From positions 1,570,501 to 1,634,500 of the forward strand of contig NZ_AP028156.1 of the NCBI RefSeq assembly GCF_033096465.1: a DNA stretch of 64,000 bases, written 5' to 3'. This stretch comes from Blautia luti (GTDB taxonomy: Bacteria > Bacillota > Clostridia > Lachnospirales > Lachnospiraceae). Both the position numbers and the translations under genes were made by a program. The notes under the pieces were generated by a model. That model saw only the letters and a program-made list of their open reading frames with translations. It had not been told where the DNA came from and did no database searches. Positions 51,675 to 59,940 of the stretch are shown one piece after another. The stretch's first letter is position 1. The number at the start of each line of letters is the position of its first letter.

Positions 51675-52652
51675 ATGACAGGCAAAGAGGAAACAGGAAT
51701 TATCACATTATATAGTGATGTAGAAGCAACAGCTGTTCGCTGGCTGTGGTATCCGTTCATTGCAGTCGGGAAGATCACATTGCTGCAAGGCGACCCCGGC
51801 GACGGAAAGTCTACCATGATGATGAATTTGATTGCAGAATTATCAAAGGGTGGAACTATGCCGGATGGAAAGTCTATTGGAATGCCCCAGAAAGTTATTT
51901 ACCAGTGTTCGGAAGATGATGCTTCAGACACCATCAAGCCGAGATTGGAAACGTGTGGAGCAGATTGCAGGAATGTGGCTTTTATAAATGAAGAAATGAA
52001 TAGTGGCTTGACGCTGGATGATGAACGTATCAGAAAGGCGATTATACAATTTCGTCCAAAGTTGGTGGTCATTGACCCGATACAGGCATATCTGGGAAGT
52101 GATTCTGACCTTCAGATTGCAGGCAGGGCGAGAAAGCTGATGCAGCGTCTTGGAATGTGGGCATCTGCATATGACTGTGCAGTTGTATTGATTGGTCACC
52201 TCAACAAGAAAGAGGGGACAAAAGATCTGTACCGGAGCATTGGTAGTGTGGACGTTGTGGCAGCAGCCAGAAGTGTTCTGCAGATGGAGCATGATCCGGA
52301 AAACAAAAATATTCGCATTGTACGACAGATTAAAAACAATCTGGCTCCATCTGATGGAGAGATTCGTTTCTCAATAACGGCCGAGGAGGGTTTTCGATGG
52401 CTGGAGTGCAAGATCCCAACTGACCCGGAAGCAGAGTCAGAGCCTCCGAAGTTTGAATCAAAGTCTGAGAAAGCAGCATACCTGATAAAAAAGCTGCTTT
52501 CCGAAGGCGATATGAGAGCAAGAGAAATCTATATGCGGATGAGTGACGAAGGCATCAGTCGCAGGACAGCAGAAAATACGAAAAAAGAACTCGGCATCCG
52601 AAGTTATCGGAAGATGCGCCAGTGGTTTTGGAGCATAAAGCCGGAAGAATGA
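51675..52652 (+). CDS. AAA/RepA-like ATPase
   Basis: A 325-residue RecA-fold ATPase of the AAA_25/RepA-like type. Walker A GDPGDGKST at 39-47, QCSEDD near 77-82, Walker B VVIDP with D134, and IGHLNKK near 183. The C-terminal part (about 260-320) looks like a winged helix (ARLIYMRMSDEGISRRTAE-type pattern). Such proteins act as hexameric helicases or replication initiators of plasmids and elements. Ten bases upstream of the recombinase 4 gene, so in the same operon. Confidence 0.8.
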   Translation: MTGKEETGIITLYSDVEATAVRWLWYPFIAVGKITLLQGDPGDGKSTMMMNLIAELSKGGTMPDGKSIGMPQKVIYQCSEDDASDTIKPRLETCGADCRNVAFINEEMNSGLTLDDERIRKAIIQFRPKLVVIDPIQAYLGSDSDLQIAGRARKLMQRLGMWASAYDCAVVLIGHLNKKEGTKDLYRSIGSVDVVAAARSVLQMEHDPENKNIRIVRQIKNNLAPSDGEIRFSITAEEGFRWLECKIPTDPEAESEPPKFESKSEKAAYLIKKLLSEGDMRAREIYMRMSDEGISRRTAENTKKELGIRSYRKMRQWFWSIKPEE

Positions 52653-52662
52653 GAGGAAGTAC

Positions 52663-54495
52663 ATGGGAAACAGTGGAACAGAGTCGGTAGACCGCAAGCA
52701 GAAAATCAGAGACAGGTATAAGGGCGTGGATGCTTCTGAATTGGAGGTCATCCCGGCAAAGGCAGTGGAGGGGCTTGGAGAAAGTACCTCTATTCGGCGT
52801 GTTGCGGCTTATGTCCGTGTTTCCACTGACAATGACGAGCAGACTTCATCCTATGAACTTCAGAAAAATTACTATACTGAGTACATAAAGGCACAGCCGG
52901 GATGGGAGTTCGTTGGAATTTACGATGATGAGGGCATCAGCGGAACTTCGCTGGAACACCGCAAAGGAATGCAGCAGTTGATTGAAGACTGTAAGGCAGG
53001 AAAGATAGACTTGGTTCTTACAAAGTCCATCGCCCGTTTTGCCCGAAACATTGTGGACTGCCTTTCGGTTATTGAAACGCTGAAAAATCTTGACCCGCCC
53101 GTGGGTGTGAAATTTGAGGCCGACAATATTTATACACTGGACAGCAATGGCCGTATGATCCTGACCATTCTGGCATCTGTGGCTGAAGAGGAATCTCATT
53201 CCAAGTCGATTATTATGAACTGGTCTATTGACCGGCGGTTCAGTCGAGGTCTGTTTTTGACGCCGGCATTGTTGGGATATGATCAGGACGAGGATGGAAA
53301 TCTTGTGGTAAATGAAAGTGAGGCACAGACGGTTAGGGTCATTTATTACCTGTATCTGAATGGCTTTTCCTTTACCGAGATTGCAGAGCTTCTGACCGAG
53401 TATGGACGTAAAACCAAGCTGGGAAATACCGAATGGAATCCGGGTACGATAGCTGGCGTCATTGCAAATGAACGTCACTGTGGGGATGTGCTGGCAAGAA
53501 AGACTTTCACGCCGAACTTTCTTACACATAAGTCAAAGAAAAATAACAATGACCGGACGCAGTATCGACAGAGGAATCACCATGAGGCGATTGTGTCCAG
53601 AAAGGTTTATAATGCAGCTAATCATCTGAGGGCATCTCGCAACTATACAAGAAAAAATAGGCCGTTGCCGGTTCTGAGTGTGGTGGATGATGGTATTCTT
53701 CGAGGATATGTACCTTTTGATAAGGACTGGACTGGTTTCTCGGCAGAGGAATACCGGGAGGCTTCTGAAAGTGTAATGCAGGAAGAGCAAGAGAATACCG
53801 CAGAGGTCATGAACCGACTGAATCTATCGGGATATGAGGTAGTACGGGCTCAGTATTTTTCTACACTACAGAACCCGGCGATGACAATCTCCAATGGTAA
53901 GCTGCGGTTCAATACTTCCTGTTTGAAAAAGTTTGAAGATGTGGAGTATGTGGAACTGCTTCTGAACTCGGTTGACCGCTGTGTTGCGATTCGGCCATGC
54001 GAAAAGGGCAATCCGAATGCTATTCACTGGGGAAGGCTGAAAGAGGGCCGCTGGTGTGCAAGCACACTTGGCTGCCGTGGCCTGTCTAAGACACTTTTCG
54101 ACATTATGGAATGGGAAGAGGGTTTGAAGTATCGTTTCCGGGGGCAGTTTGTGGAACAAGGGGACAATAAGCTGATGCTTTTTGAACTGGATGAGCCGGA
54201 GATGATCAAAATAGAGGAAGTCGTTCTGCCACCGAAAGAAGAGGAAGCCGAGGAAAAAACGGTCAAACAGACGATTTACATTTTCCCACCAGAATGGGCG
54301 GGAACTTTTGGACAGCCAATCACAAGTATTGCACAGGTTGGCATTTTGCAGCAGGAGCATTATGCAGGAAACTGGGATGTACTCCGGCCGGCAGCAGAAA
54401 TTAAAGAAATGAATACATTTACCGCAGATGGTCTGAATGCATTGCTCCATGAGGCGGAAGAAATAATGGAAGGATGGACCGACACGAATGAATGA
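52663..54495 (+). CDS. Serine recombinase 4, zinc ribbon replaced by novel C-terminal domain
   Basis: A 610-residue serine recombinase: catalytic S54 (AAYVRVSTDND), YDDEGISGTSL, SIARFARNIVDC, EEESHSKSI, then the recombinase domain. The region where a Cys4 zinc ribbon is expected (about 345-370) has LSVVDDGILRGYVPF and no cysteine pairs. After about residue 385 follows a domain (GYEVVRAQYF, LRFNTSCLKKFEDVEYV, then WAGTFGQP) that reappears in the next gene. The four recombinases are not close copies. Likely moves the unit around it. Confidence 0.85.
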   Translation: MGNSGTESVDRKQKIRDRYKGVDASELEVIPAKAVEGLGESTSIRRVAAYVRVSTDNDEQTSSYELQKNYYTEYIKAQPGWEFVGIYDDEGISGTSLEHRKGMQQLIEDCKAGKIDLVLTKSIARFARNIVDCLSVIETLKNLDPPVGVKFEADNIYTLDSNGRMILTILASVAEEESHSKSIIMNWSIDRRFSRGLFLTPALLGYDQDEDGNLVVNESEAQTVRVIYYLYLNGFSFTEIAELLTEYGRKTKLGNTEWNPGTIAGVIANERHCGDVLARKTFTPNFLTHKSKKNNNDRTQYRQRNHHEAIVSRKVYNAANHLRASRNYTRKNRPLPVLSVVDDGILRGYVPFDKDWTGFSAEEYREASESVMQEEQENTAEVMNRLNLSGYEVVRAQYFSTLQNPAMTISNGKLRFNTSCLKKFEDVEYVELLLNSVDRCVAIRPCEKGNPNAIHWGRLKEGRWCASTLGCRGLSKTLFDIMEWEEGLKYRFRGQFVEQGDNKLMLFELDEPEMIKIEEVVLPPKEEEAEEKTVKQTIYIFPPEWAGTFGQPITSIAQVGILQQEHYAGNWDVLRPAAEIKEMNTFTADGLNALLHEAEEIMEGWTDTNE

Positions 54496-55189
54496 GGAAC
54501 ACACAAGCATTGCCCCATCAGCGGAGCAGGCAGAAAATGAAAGAGATGCACGAGCGGAGGAATTACAGAGTACCTTTTCGTATGATGGATATCAAGTTGT
54601 GCGAAAGGAGTTGTTTGCACATCTTCGTGATCCTGCAATCGTAATCCGTAAGGATAGTATCACATTCAACACAGCCTGCATCACAGGTCTGGAGGATGTG
54701 GTTTATGTACACGTCATGTTCAATAACGATTTGAAGCGTATTGTTGTGCGTGGGTGCGATGAAAATGACAAGGATGCTCTGCGCTGGTGCATTGCAAAGC
54801 CGGATAAGCGTAAGAGCAGGAAGATGAGCTGCAAGCCCTTTGCGGAACTGGTCTATAAAGAAATGGATTGGGATAGTGAATGCAGATATAAGGTGCTGGG
54901 GTACAGGATTACCTTTGAGGGGGAAACTCTGTATGTTTTTGACCTGCTTGTGCCAGAGATTTTTCATGATGGGCAGAAGCGAAAGAAAGGAACAGTGGCA
55001 GAACAGCCAGCTGATCAGGAGACTAAATCTGTGAATACTCGGAAGGGATTTTACCCGGATGATATTGCAGGTACTTTTGGCGTGCCTGTAGAAGAACATC
55101 TAAGAGAATCCGAAGTCCGGCAGATGGATGGCTATGTATCAATGGGAGTTTTGACAGGAAGGACAGTCCCCGATACCGGGCTTGATTAA
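54488..55189 (+). CDS. Recombinase-associated accessory protein 1
   Basis: A 233-residue protein whose whole length corresponds to the C-terminal domain of recombinase 4: GYQVVRKELFAHL matches GYEVVRAQYFSTL, ITFNTACITGLEDVVYV matches LRFNTSCLKKFEDVEYV, and IAGTFGVP matches WAGTFGQP. No recombinase catalytic part. It overlaps recombinase 4 by eight bases. Probably a directionality or DNA-binding partner derived by duplication; this is inference. Confidence 0.65.
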   Translation: MNEEHTSIAPSAEQAENERDARAEELQSTFSYDGYQVVRKELFAHLRDPAIVIRKDSITFNTACITGLEDVVYVHVMFNNDLKRIVVRGCDENDKDALRWCIAKPDKRKSRKMSCKPFAELVYKEMDWDSECRYKVLGYRITFEGETLYVFDLLVPEIFHDGQKRKKGTVAEQPADQETKSVNTRKGFYPDDIAGTFGVPVEEHLRESEVRQMDGYVSMGVLTGRTVPDTGLD

Positions 55190-55243
55190 AAATGATTTTA
55201 CAATACCAAGGGGGAAGTGCGCCCTTTTTTGGAGGTGAGAAGA

Positions 55244-55726
55244 TTGCAGGAAAAAGAACAGAAATGGTACTCCGGGATGCTGGGAGTGACATTCAATGCG
55301 GAGGAAGGACGAATCACCATCTTCCGCAGCACACTGGAGGTACTTGGATGGCCGACACATTACCGATTTCTGTACAACAGGAAGATGGGACAGATTGCAG
55401 TACAGGCATGTAAGGCAGAGGATGCCGGGGCGCATCGGGTGACAAGGCTGAATGAAACAAACAGCTGCGAGATTAAATGTGTGGCTTTTTCCAGAATGAT
55501 TTATCGAGATGCACATTGGAGCATGAAAAGGTCATACAGGCTGGTTGGAAGATTATTCTCCGAACAGAACCTTGTGAGTTTTCCTGTTTCAGATGCGATT
55601 CCGATAGAAAACGGAAAAATGCTGGACGAGGCTGTAAGCCCCACAGTTGCCCCACGTCGGGCAGAAGCCAGCCCGTCGCAAAACAATCCCAGTTCGGCAG
55701 TAAAAGCCGACAGAGGGGCTGTCTGA
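55244..55726 (+). CDS. Recombinase-associated accessory protein 2
   Basis: A 160-residue protein that looks like a distant third copy of the same domain (GVTFNAEEGRITIF, then IAVQACKAEDAGAHRV and the YRLVGRLF strand). A TTG start at 55244 is eight bases after GGAGG; a GTG at 55217 lies before that RBS. Homology to the previous two is weaker and should be treated as probable. Confidence 0.5.
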   Translation: MQEKEQKWYSGMLGVTFNAEEGRITIFRSTLEVLGWPTHYRFLYNRKMGQIAVQACKAEDAGAHRVTRLNETNSCEIKCVAFSRMIYRDAHWSMKRSYRLVGRLFSEQNLVSFPVSDAIPIENGKMLDEAVSPTVAPRRAEASPSQNNPSSAVKADRGAV

Positions 55727-55835
55727 GGGGCGTGTGGGCAAGGCGGCAGAGAGACGGGAATTAAGCTGCCAACTTGGTTAGAATCCAGCCTGCTAAGGAA
55801 ACGCAGCCAGCAGGATAGGAAACGCCGGGGCAGGG
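55727..55835. other. Intergenic, no gene seen
   Basis: Short GC-richer stretch between accessory protein 2 and the palindrome cluster; no ORF or motif recognised. Confidence 0.3.
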
Positions 55836-55840
55836 AAATA

Positions 55841-56013
55841 AGTGATTTTTCTCACTTATCTCAATAAAAAAGTGATTATAATCACTTGTATAGAAATGGT
55901 AAATAAGTGAGTTTTTCTGTCACCCCATGATAATTACATAAAACGAAATAAGTGAACATAATCACTTATGAACCCAGAAAAGTGAATAAAATCACTTATA
56001 AGCGAAAAAGTGA
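55841..56013. repeat. Cluster of AGTGA-N6-TCACT palindromes
   Basis: Four full palindromes AGTGA-N6-TCACT start at 55841, 55871, 55951 and 55981; single half-sites AGTGA lie at 55906 and 56009. Full sites in each pair are exactly 30 bp apart, about three helical turns, in very AT-rich DNA. They look like binding sites for a dimeric protein, as in an iteron origin, a partition centromere, a transposase/recombinase end or a multi-operator. Confidence 0.75.
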
Positions 56014-56049
56014 GCTTTTTGAAAATTAAATAGAAAAATGAATCTCTTG

Positions 56050-56087
56050 GAGCTACTGATCTGATGGTCGGTAGCTCTTTTCTTTTT
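56050..56087 (+). terminator. Terminator after the palindrome cluster
   Basis: GAGCTAC ... GTAGCTC seven-pair stem with a TTTTCTTTTT tail, marking the end of the recombinase segment. Confidence 0.7.
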
Positions 56088-56179
56088 GCCTAAAAATGAG
56101 TGGAAAAACCGAAAATGTACCTACATAAGACGAAAAATGGACATTATACTCCACCATGTTGCTATTTTTCCGGCGAATT

Positions 56180-56362
56180 AGAGGTGATGAAACTACGACA
56201 GCCACACGCAGCACTTCGACCGTTCTAGGCTTCGGTCAGGAGCCGGATGTTGAGGCAGATGATCCGGCGGAGGACATCGACTTCGATGAGATGCTGGAGC
56301 GCATCCACAAGGGTCTGTGCGAGAAGGTCATTCTGGCAGTTCTGAAGGCACAGGCAGGTTAA
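56180..56362 (+). pseudogene. C-terminal fragment of an unidentified phage gene
   Basis: An open stretch without RBS or sensible start that encodes a typical phage-like acidic C-terminus (TATRSTSTVLGFGQEP, then EMLERIHKGLCEKVILAVL) and a proper stop at 56360-56362. GC content and codon use match the prophage rather than the AT-rich DNA beside it. The parent gene is not in this window, so it may belong to the part left of base 1. Confidence 0.5.
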
Positions 56363-56423
56363 GGCTGGATTCCGTGGGAGGAGTAAGGCAAAAGAAAAAG
56401 CCGCCAGTGAAGGCGGCAAAAAA

Positions 56424-56867
56424 TCACTTGTTGATTTGTTCGATGAGATAGTCTAAGTCTGTTGAGTATAGAGGTTTAACACCTTGACTGTACAAATTGA
56501 GGTAATGTTGGCATTCATCAACGATTTGTTTGCTGTTTTTCTCGATAATGTCGTGAATCAGTGTTGCGAAGCTGTTCCCCTCCGTGCGGTAACGAACAAG
56601 ATACTGCTTTGTAACGGGAAACATTTTTATGTAATGTAGTCCGTGACGATTTTTTGGTCTTGTCTGCGGACGAGGAGGCAGAGCAAAGTACTGATCTTTG
56701 GGTGCCGATGCGGGAATGTTTGAACGAATGGGAACAGCAAAGTCATAGCAGGCCTCCTTGTATTTTAAACGGACAACTAACACATAAGGTCTGGTTGATT
56801 TCTGTAGTACCTCTGAATCGCCGGTGTATTTGAGCAACAGCGCATTATTTATTGTAACGAGTTTCAT
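56424..56867 (-). CDS. ToxN/AbiQ-like type III toxin (endoribonuclease)
   Basis: A 147-residue protein resembling type III toxins: RPYVLVVRLKYKEACYDFAVPIRSN (read as two strands), HGLHYIKMFPVTKQYLVRYR and the LDYLIEQINK end. These are sequence-specific RNases neutralised by a repeated RNA encoded just upstream. That layout is present: promoter, about 110-base RNA with a repeat, terminator, then this gene with an AGGAAGG RBS. Family (ToxN, CptN or TenpN) not decided; repeat number suits CptIN best. Confidence 0.7.
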   Translation of the reverse strand: MKLVTINNALLLKYTGDSEVLQKSTRPYVLVVRLKYKEACYDFAVPIRSNIPASAPKDQYFALPPRPQTRPKNRHGLHYIKMFPVTKQYLVRYRTEGNSFATLIHDIIEKNSKQIVDECQHYLNLYSQGVKPLYSTDLDYLIEQINK

Positions 56868-56884
56868 GACTGGTTTTCCTTCCT

Positions 56885-56918
56885 AAAAAAGAAGAGCCTG
56901 CCTTTCGGCAAGCCCTTC
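56885..56918 (-). terminator. Terminator between antitoxin RNA and toxin
   Basis: On the minus strand a 12-pair stem (GAAGGGCTTGCC / GGCAGGCTCTTC) with GAAA loop and TTTTTT; type III loci have such a leaky terminator here to balance RNA and toxin. Confidence 0.8.
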
Positions 56919-57029
56919 CTACACGTAAGCGATATTCTACGCTTTGCAGCACCCCGTCGCTTGCGGAAGCTAAACATACACGTTCATCATATTCTAGCCG
57001 TGATGACCGACAAGCCATTGGCTCACTTA
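56919..57029 (-). ncRNA. Candidate type III antitoxin RNA
   Basis: The transcript between the promoter and terminator contains two imperfect units with AGAATAT-N6-CGTGTA, spaced 57 nt apart. No ORF of note. Type III antitoxins are repeats cut by the toxin itself. Confidence 0.6.
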
Positions 57030-57030
57030 T

Positions 57031-57059
57031 AGTATACTCAATAATTGCCGAAAATGCAA
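57031..57059 (-). promoter_or_regulatory. Promoter of the type III TA locus
   Basis: Minus strand TTGCAT (57054-57059), 17 bp spacer, TATACT (57031-57036). Confidence 0.75.
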
Positions 57060-57093
57060 CGGGTTCAAAAAATAATTTTTAGGAGTTGATATT

Positions 57094-57453
57094 ATGCCGT
57101 ACAGACCAAAGACGCCGTGCCATCATCCCGGCTGCCCGGATATGGTGGAACCCGGCCGGCTCTACTGTGAGAAGCACCTGCCTCTCCAGCCAGAAACTAC
57201 CCGGCCGGCAGCAAAGCGTGGATATAACAGACGTTGGCAGAAAGCACGGAAGTCGTATCTCGAAGCACATCCGCTCTGTGTGCAGTGTGCCAAGCAAGGC
57301 AAGTATGTCCGGGCAACAGTGGTGGATCACATCATTCCGCACCGTGGTGACCAGAAACTTTTCTGGGACCAGAACAACTGGCAGTCGCTCTGCAAAAGCT
57401 GCCACGATAAAAAGACGCTGACCGAAGACATCAACCCGACCTACACCTACTGA
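57094..57453 (+). CDS. HNH endonuclease
   Basis: A 119-residue HNH nuclease with CX2C-type cysteines, VVDHIIPHRGD near residue 71 (catalytic His in DHIIPH) and LCKSCHDKKT at the end. HNH proteins next to terminases help DNA packaging in many HK97-like phages; here the terminase beyond it is only a fragment, so this is probably a surviving part of the decayed prophage. Good GGAG RBS. Confidence 0.85.
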   Translation: MPYRPKTPCHHPGCPDMVEPGRLYCEKHLPLQPETTRPAAKRGYNRRWQKARKSYLEAHPLCVQCAKQGKYVRATVVDHIIPHRGDQKLFWDQNNWQSLCKSCHDKKTLTEDINPTYTY

Positions 57454-57519
57454 AAAAGCAATGTTCAAAGCTTGGCTGCATGCCAATATTGACGTATACT
57501 GAAAGCGGAGGACAATACT

Positions 57520-57792
57520 ATGGTTGATATCAAAGAGTGGAGACAAGAGTACGGTATCACGCAGCAGGCTTTGGCTAAGGCTTCCGGATTGGATGTGCGA
57601 TGGATTCAAAAGGTGGAAGCTGGAGACATTGACATCAAGAATGTAACAGTGAAGAGATTTACCCTTTTGATGAAAGAAATCAGCAATTTATCGGAGCAGT
57701 CGAACGTCCCATGCAAGATGCAGAATCAAGTGGAAACGATAAACGGAACCTATAAAATGGTTTCAAAGCTTTTGAAGGAGGAATTGGCATGA
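57520..57792 (+). CDS. Small XRE-family regulator
   Basis: A 90-residue helix-turn-helix protein (WRQEYGITQQALAKASGL, VRWIQKVEAGDIDIKN). RBS GGAGG is eleven bases upstream. It sits inside the prophage scar; likely a repressor that outlived its phage, or an addiction-type regulator. Confidence 0.75.
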   Translation: MVDIKEWRQEYGITQQALAKASGLDVRWIQKVEAGDIDIKNVTVKRFTLLMKEISNLSEQSNVPCKMQNQVETINGTYKMVSKLLKEELA

Positions 57793-57825
57793 GTGGAGTG
57801 GCAACTCTTAGCAATGAGAAAAACT

Positions 57826-58116
57826 ATACCTTTTCTTCCGGACGAAAGCGGAGATGGATGCCTACCACGACATGAGCCGCAATCCGGAGGGATTGGACGG
57901 CAGCGGAGATCGAGTAGCAGAGAAGCCGCTTCTGCAGCGTCTGGCAGGTCATCGAGGAAGCGGAGCTGGTCGATGAATACGAGGTCTGGAACAAAGGCAA
58001 AGTCGCCGGAGAAGATCGATGGTATCGTCGCTGCGATCATGGCACTGGACCGTTGCATCCGAAATGAAGGGCAGCAGAGAAGCGTCTATGACGAACGTGA
58101 CATGATCGTTTTCTAA
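57826..58116 (+). pseudogene. Fused remnant: 3' ends of early gene and terL
   Basis: Bases about 57826-57990 are closely similar to 12055-12220 (end of the last early gene, with frame-breaking changes), and about 57999-58116 to 14353-14473 (end of terL), joined directly. In a related phage a deletion of about 2.1 kb between these points would give this junction; both sides share AAGGC/AAGTC-like letters. No functional product expected. Confidence 0.8.
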
Positions 58117-58143
58117 TCGACAAAATATTTGTTTTTGCACCTC

Positions 58144-58205
58144 TTGACTTTTCTTTCTTTCTCTCTTACAATGAGAAAGAAAGAAGAAAGAAACGAGAAA
58201 GAAAG
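58144..58205 (+). promoter_or_regulatory. Promoter with CTTTCTTTCTC palindrome
   Basis: TTGACT 58144-58149, 17 bp spacer, TACAAT 58167-58172. An 11-base perfect inverted repeat (58153-58163 and 58173-58183) covers the spacer and -10, and a third copy of GAGAAAGAAAG is at 58195-58205. Probable operator, perhaps for the HTH part of the next protein. Confidence 0.75.
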
Positions 58206-58214
58206 GAGCAGAAG

Positions 58215-59555
58215 ATGTTAGCATTCGAGAACCAGAATATCGAATTTAAGCAAGAGTATGTCCCTGACATCCGAAAAGAGGTGATGGGATTTGCAAATGC
58301 AGAGGGCGGCACGGTTTATGTTGGTGTCAGAAAAGATGGATCAGTTTTAGGTATCGGCGATCCTGATGGGGTAATGCTCCAAATCGTAAATTCTTTGAAA
58401 GACTCCCTGGCACCAGACATAATGCCGTTTGTTAGAGTCAACACAGTTGAAATAGAAGAGAAGCAAGTTATCGAAATTGATGTGACAACCGGAACGAATC
58501 GACCGTACTATCTCCGTGAAAAAGGTTTGAAACCTGGCGGTGTGTATGTAAGAAAAGGAAGTTCTACACAGCCAATGACTGAGGAAGGAATCCGGGAGAT
58601 GATTCTCCAAAACAGCGGCAGGTCTTTTGAACTGTGTAGAAGTATGAAGCAGGAATTGACGTTCTATACTCTCCAAACAGAGATGCAGAGAAGGTCGATT
58701 GAAATCGGGCCATCGCAAATGCGAACTCTCAAACTGATCGGTGAAGATGGCCTGTATACAAATCTTGCGCTGTTGCTATCGGATCAGTGTGAGACAACAA
58801 CGAAAGTTGCTCTCTTTCAAGGAACGGACAAAGAACTATTCCGAGATAGAAAGGAGTTCACAGGATCTATTTTGAAGCAGCTTGAAGATGTATATCAGTT
58901 TATTGATTTAGTCAACAAAACGAAAGCAACATTTTCGGGGCTGGATCGAACTGATTGGAGAGATTATCCGGAGGAAGCTGTAAGAGAGGCTTTGTTGAAC
59001 AGCATCGTTCATCGCGATTACTTTTTTAGTGGAAGCAATCTGGTCAATGTCTATGAGGACAGAATTGAATTTGTTTCTCTTGGAGGTCTTGTATCTGGTT
59101 TGGAGCTGAAATCCATTTTTCTTGGCGTTTCACAATCGAGAAATCCAAATCTTGCGGCTGTTTTCTACCGCATGAGATTGATTGAGAGCTACGGCACAGG
59201 AATCGGAAAAATCGAACGTGCGTATAAAACTTGTCCATTTCAACCGGAGTTTGAAACGGCAAAAGGAGTTTTCCGTGTGACACTTCCGAATAGGAATGAG
59301 GAACAAAACAATGAAGTGCAAGTGTCGGATAATGCGGATGAGGATATTTCGCTGAATGAGCAGAAGCAACTTATTGTTCAATATGCACAGGAAAATGGCA
59401 GCATCACAAGAAAAGAAGTAGAGGATTTGATTGGCGCAGGAACAACGAAGGCATTCCGACTGCTTAAAGAACTTTGCGAAGCAGGAAAACTTGAGCAAAA
59501 AGGAAACGGAAGGCTGAGTACCTACGTTACCAAATATGATATGGACGTCTTCTGA
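58215..59555 (+). CDS. AlbA_2/Schlafen-type ATP-binding DNA-binding protein
   Basis: A 446-residue AlbA_2-domain protein. N-terminal AlbA_2 fold (NIEFKQEYV at about 8-16, FANAEGGTVYVGV near 27-39), a central GHKL-type ATPase-like part (EALLNSIVHRDYF near 256-268, GTGIGKIERAY near 325), and a C-terminal winged helix (about 380-440). Members are regulators, and some belong to defence systems. The palindrome at its promoter suggests self-control. AAAGGAG RBS. Confidence 0.8.
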   Translation: MLAFENQNIEFKQEYVPDIRKEVMGFANAEGGTVYVGVRKDGSVLGIGDPDGVMLQIVNSLKDSLAPDIMPFVRVNTVEIEEKQVIEIDVTTGTNRPYYLREKGLKPGGVYVRKGSSTQPMTEEGIREMILQNSGRSFELCRSMKQELTFYTLQTEMQRRSIEIGPSQMRTLKLIGEDGLYTNLALLLSDQCETTTKVALFQGTDKELFRDRKEFTGSILKQLEDVYQFIDLVNKTKATFSGLDRTDWRDYPEEAVREALLNSIVHRDYFFSGSNLVNVYEDRIEFVSLGGLVSGLELKSIFLGVSQSRNPNLAAVFYRMRLIESYGTGIGKIERAYKTCPFQPEFETAKGVFRVTLPNRNEEQNNEVQVSDNADEDISLNEQKQLIVQYAQENGSITRKEVEDLIGAGTTKAFRLLKELCEAGKLEQKGNGRLSTYVTKYDMDVF

Positions 59556-59589
59556 TGGAAAATTGTAAAATTTAGCACCAAATAAGATG

Positions 59590-59618
59590 TTGAATTTGGC
59601 ACAGCTAAGCGGTATAAT
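59590..59618 (+). promoter_or_regulatory. Promoter of the Phd/ParE pair
   Basis: TTGAAT 59590-59595, 17 bp spacer, TATAAT 59613-59618, with two nearby AATTT(A/G)GCAC direct repeats (about 59569 and 59593) that could bind the antitoxin. Confidence 0.7.
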
Positions 59619-59649
59619 AAAGACAGAAACCAAGAAAGGGGGCTTTATT

Positions 59650-59940
59650 ATGCCGAACATCAAACCGATTTCTGATTTGAGAAATTATGCGACTGTTCTC
59701 GAAACCGTTCAGGTTGGAAAGCCTTTATATCTGACTAAAAATGGGCGTGGCTGTTATACAGTCATGAACATTGATGAGCAGGAAGAGCAGAGAGAAAAGG
59801 CGGAAAAGTATGATCGGATGCAGGCACAGCTTCGCCTGATGTGTGAGCTGGCTGAGGGCAGAAGATCAGGAGAGGAAGAAGGCTGGATTTCTTCAGAAGA
59901 TGTAAGAAACCATTTCAGAGCCCGTGCGAATGCAAAGTAA
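59650..59940 (+). CDS. Phd/YefM-family antitoxin
   Basis: A 96-residue antitoxin: PNIKPISDLRNYATVLE is the DNA-binding Phd/YefM domain, and the C-terminal half an extended helix that wraps the toxin. AAGGGGG RBS. Overlaps the toxin gene by 11 bases. Confidence 0.85.
   Translation: MPNIKPISDLRNYATVLETVQVGKPLYLTKNGRGCYTVMNIDEQEEQREKAEKYDRMQAQLRLMCELAEGRRSGEEEGWISSEDVRNHFRARANAK

Noticed and set aside
55192..55413. 73-codon frame overlapping accessory protein 2
   Set aside because: No RBS, different frame from the better-supported gene, and no resemblance to the accessory domain.
55841..56013. CRISPR array
   Set aside because: Units are short palindromes of 16 bases with AT-rich gaps, not long direct repeats with equal spacers; no cas genes seen.
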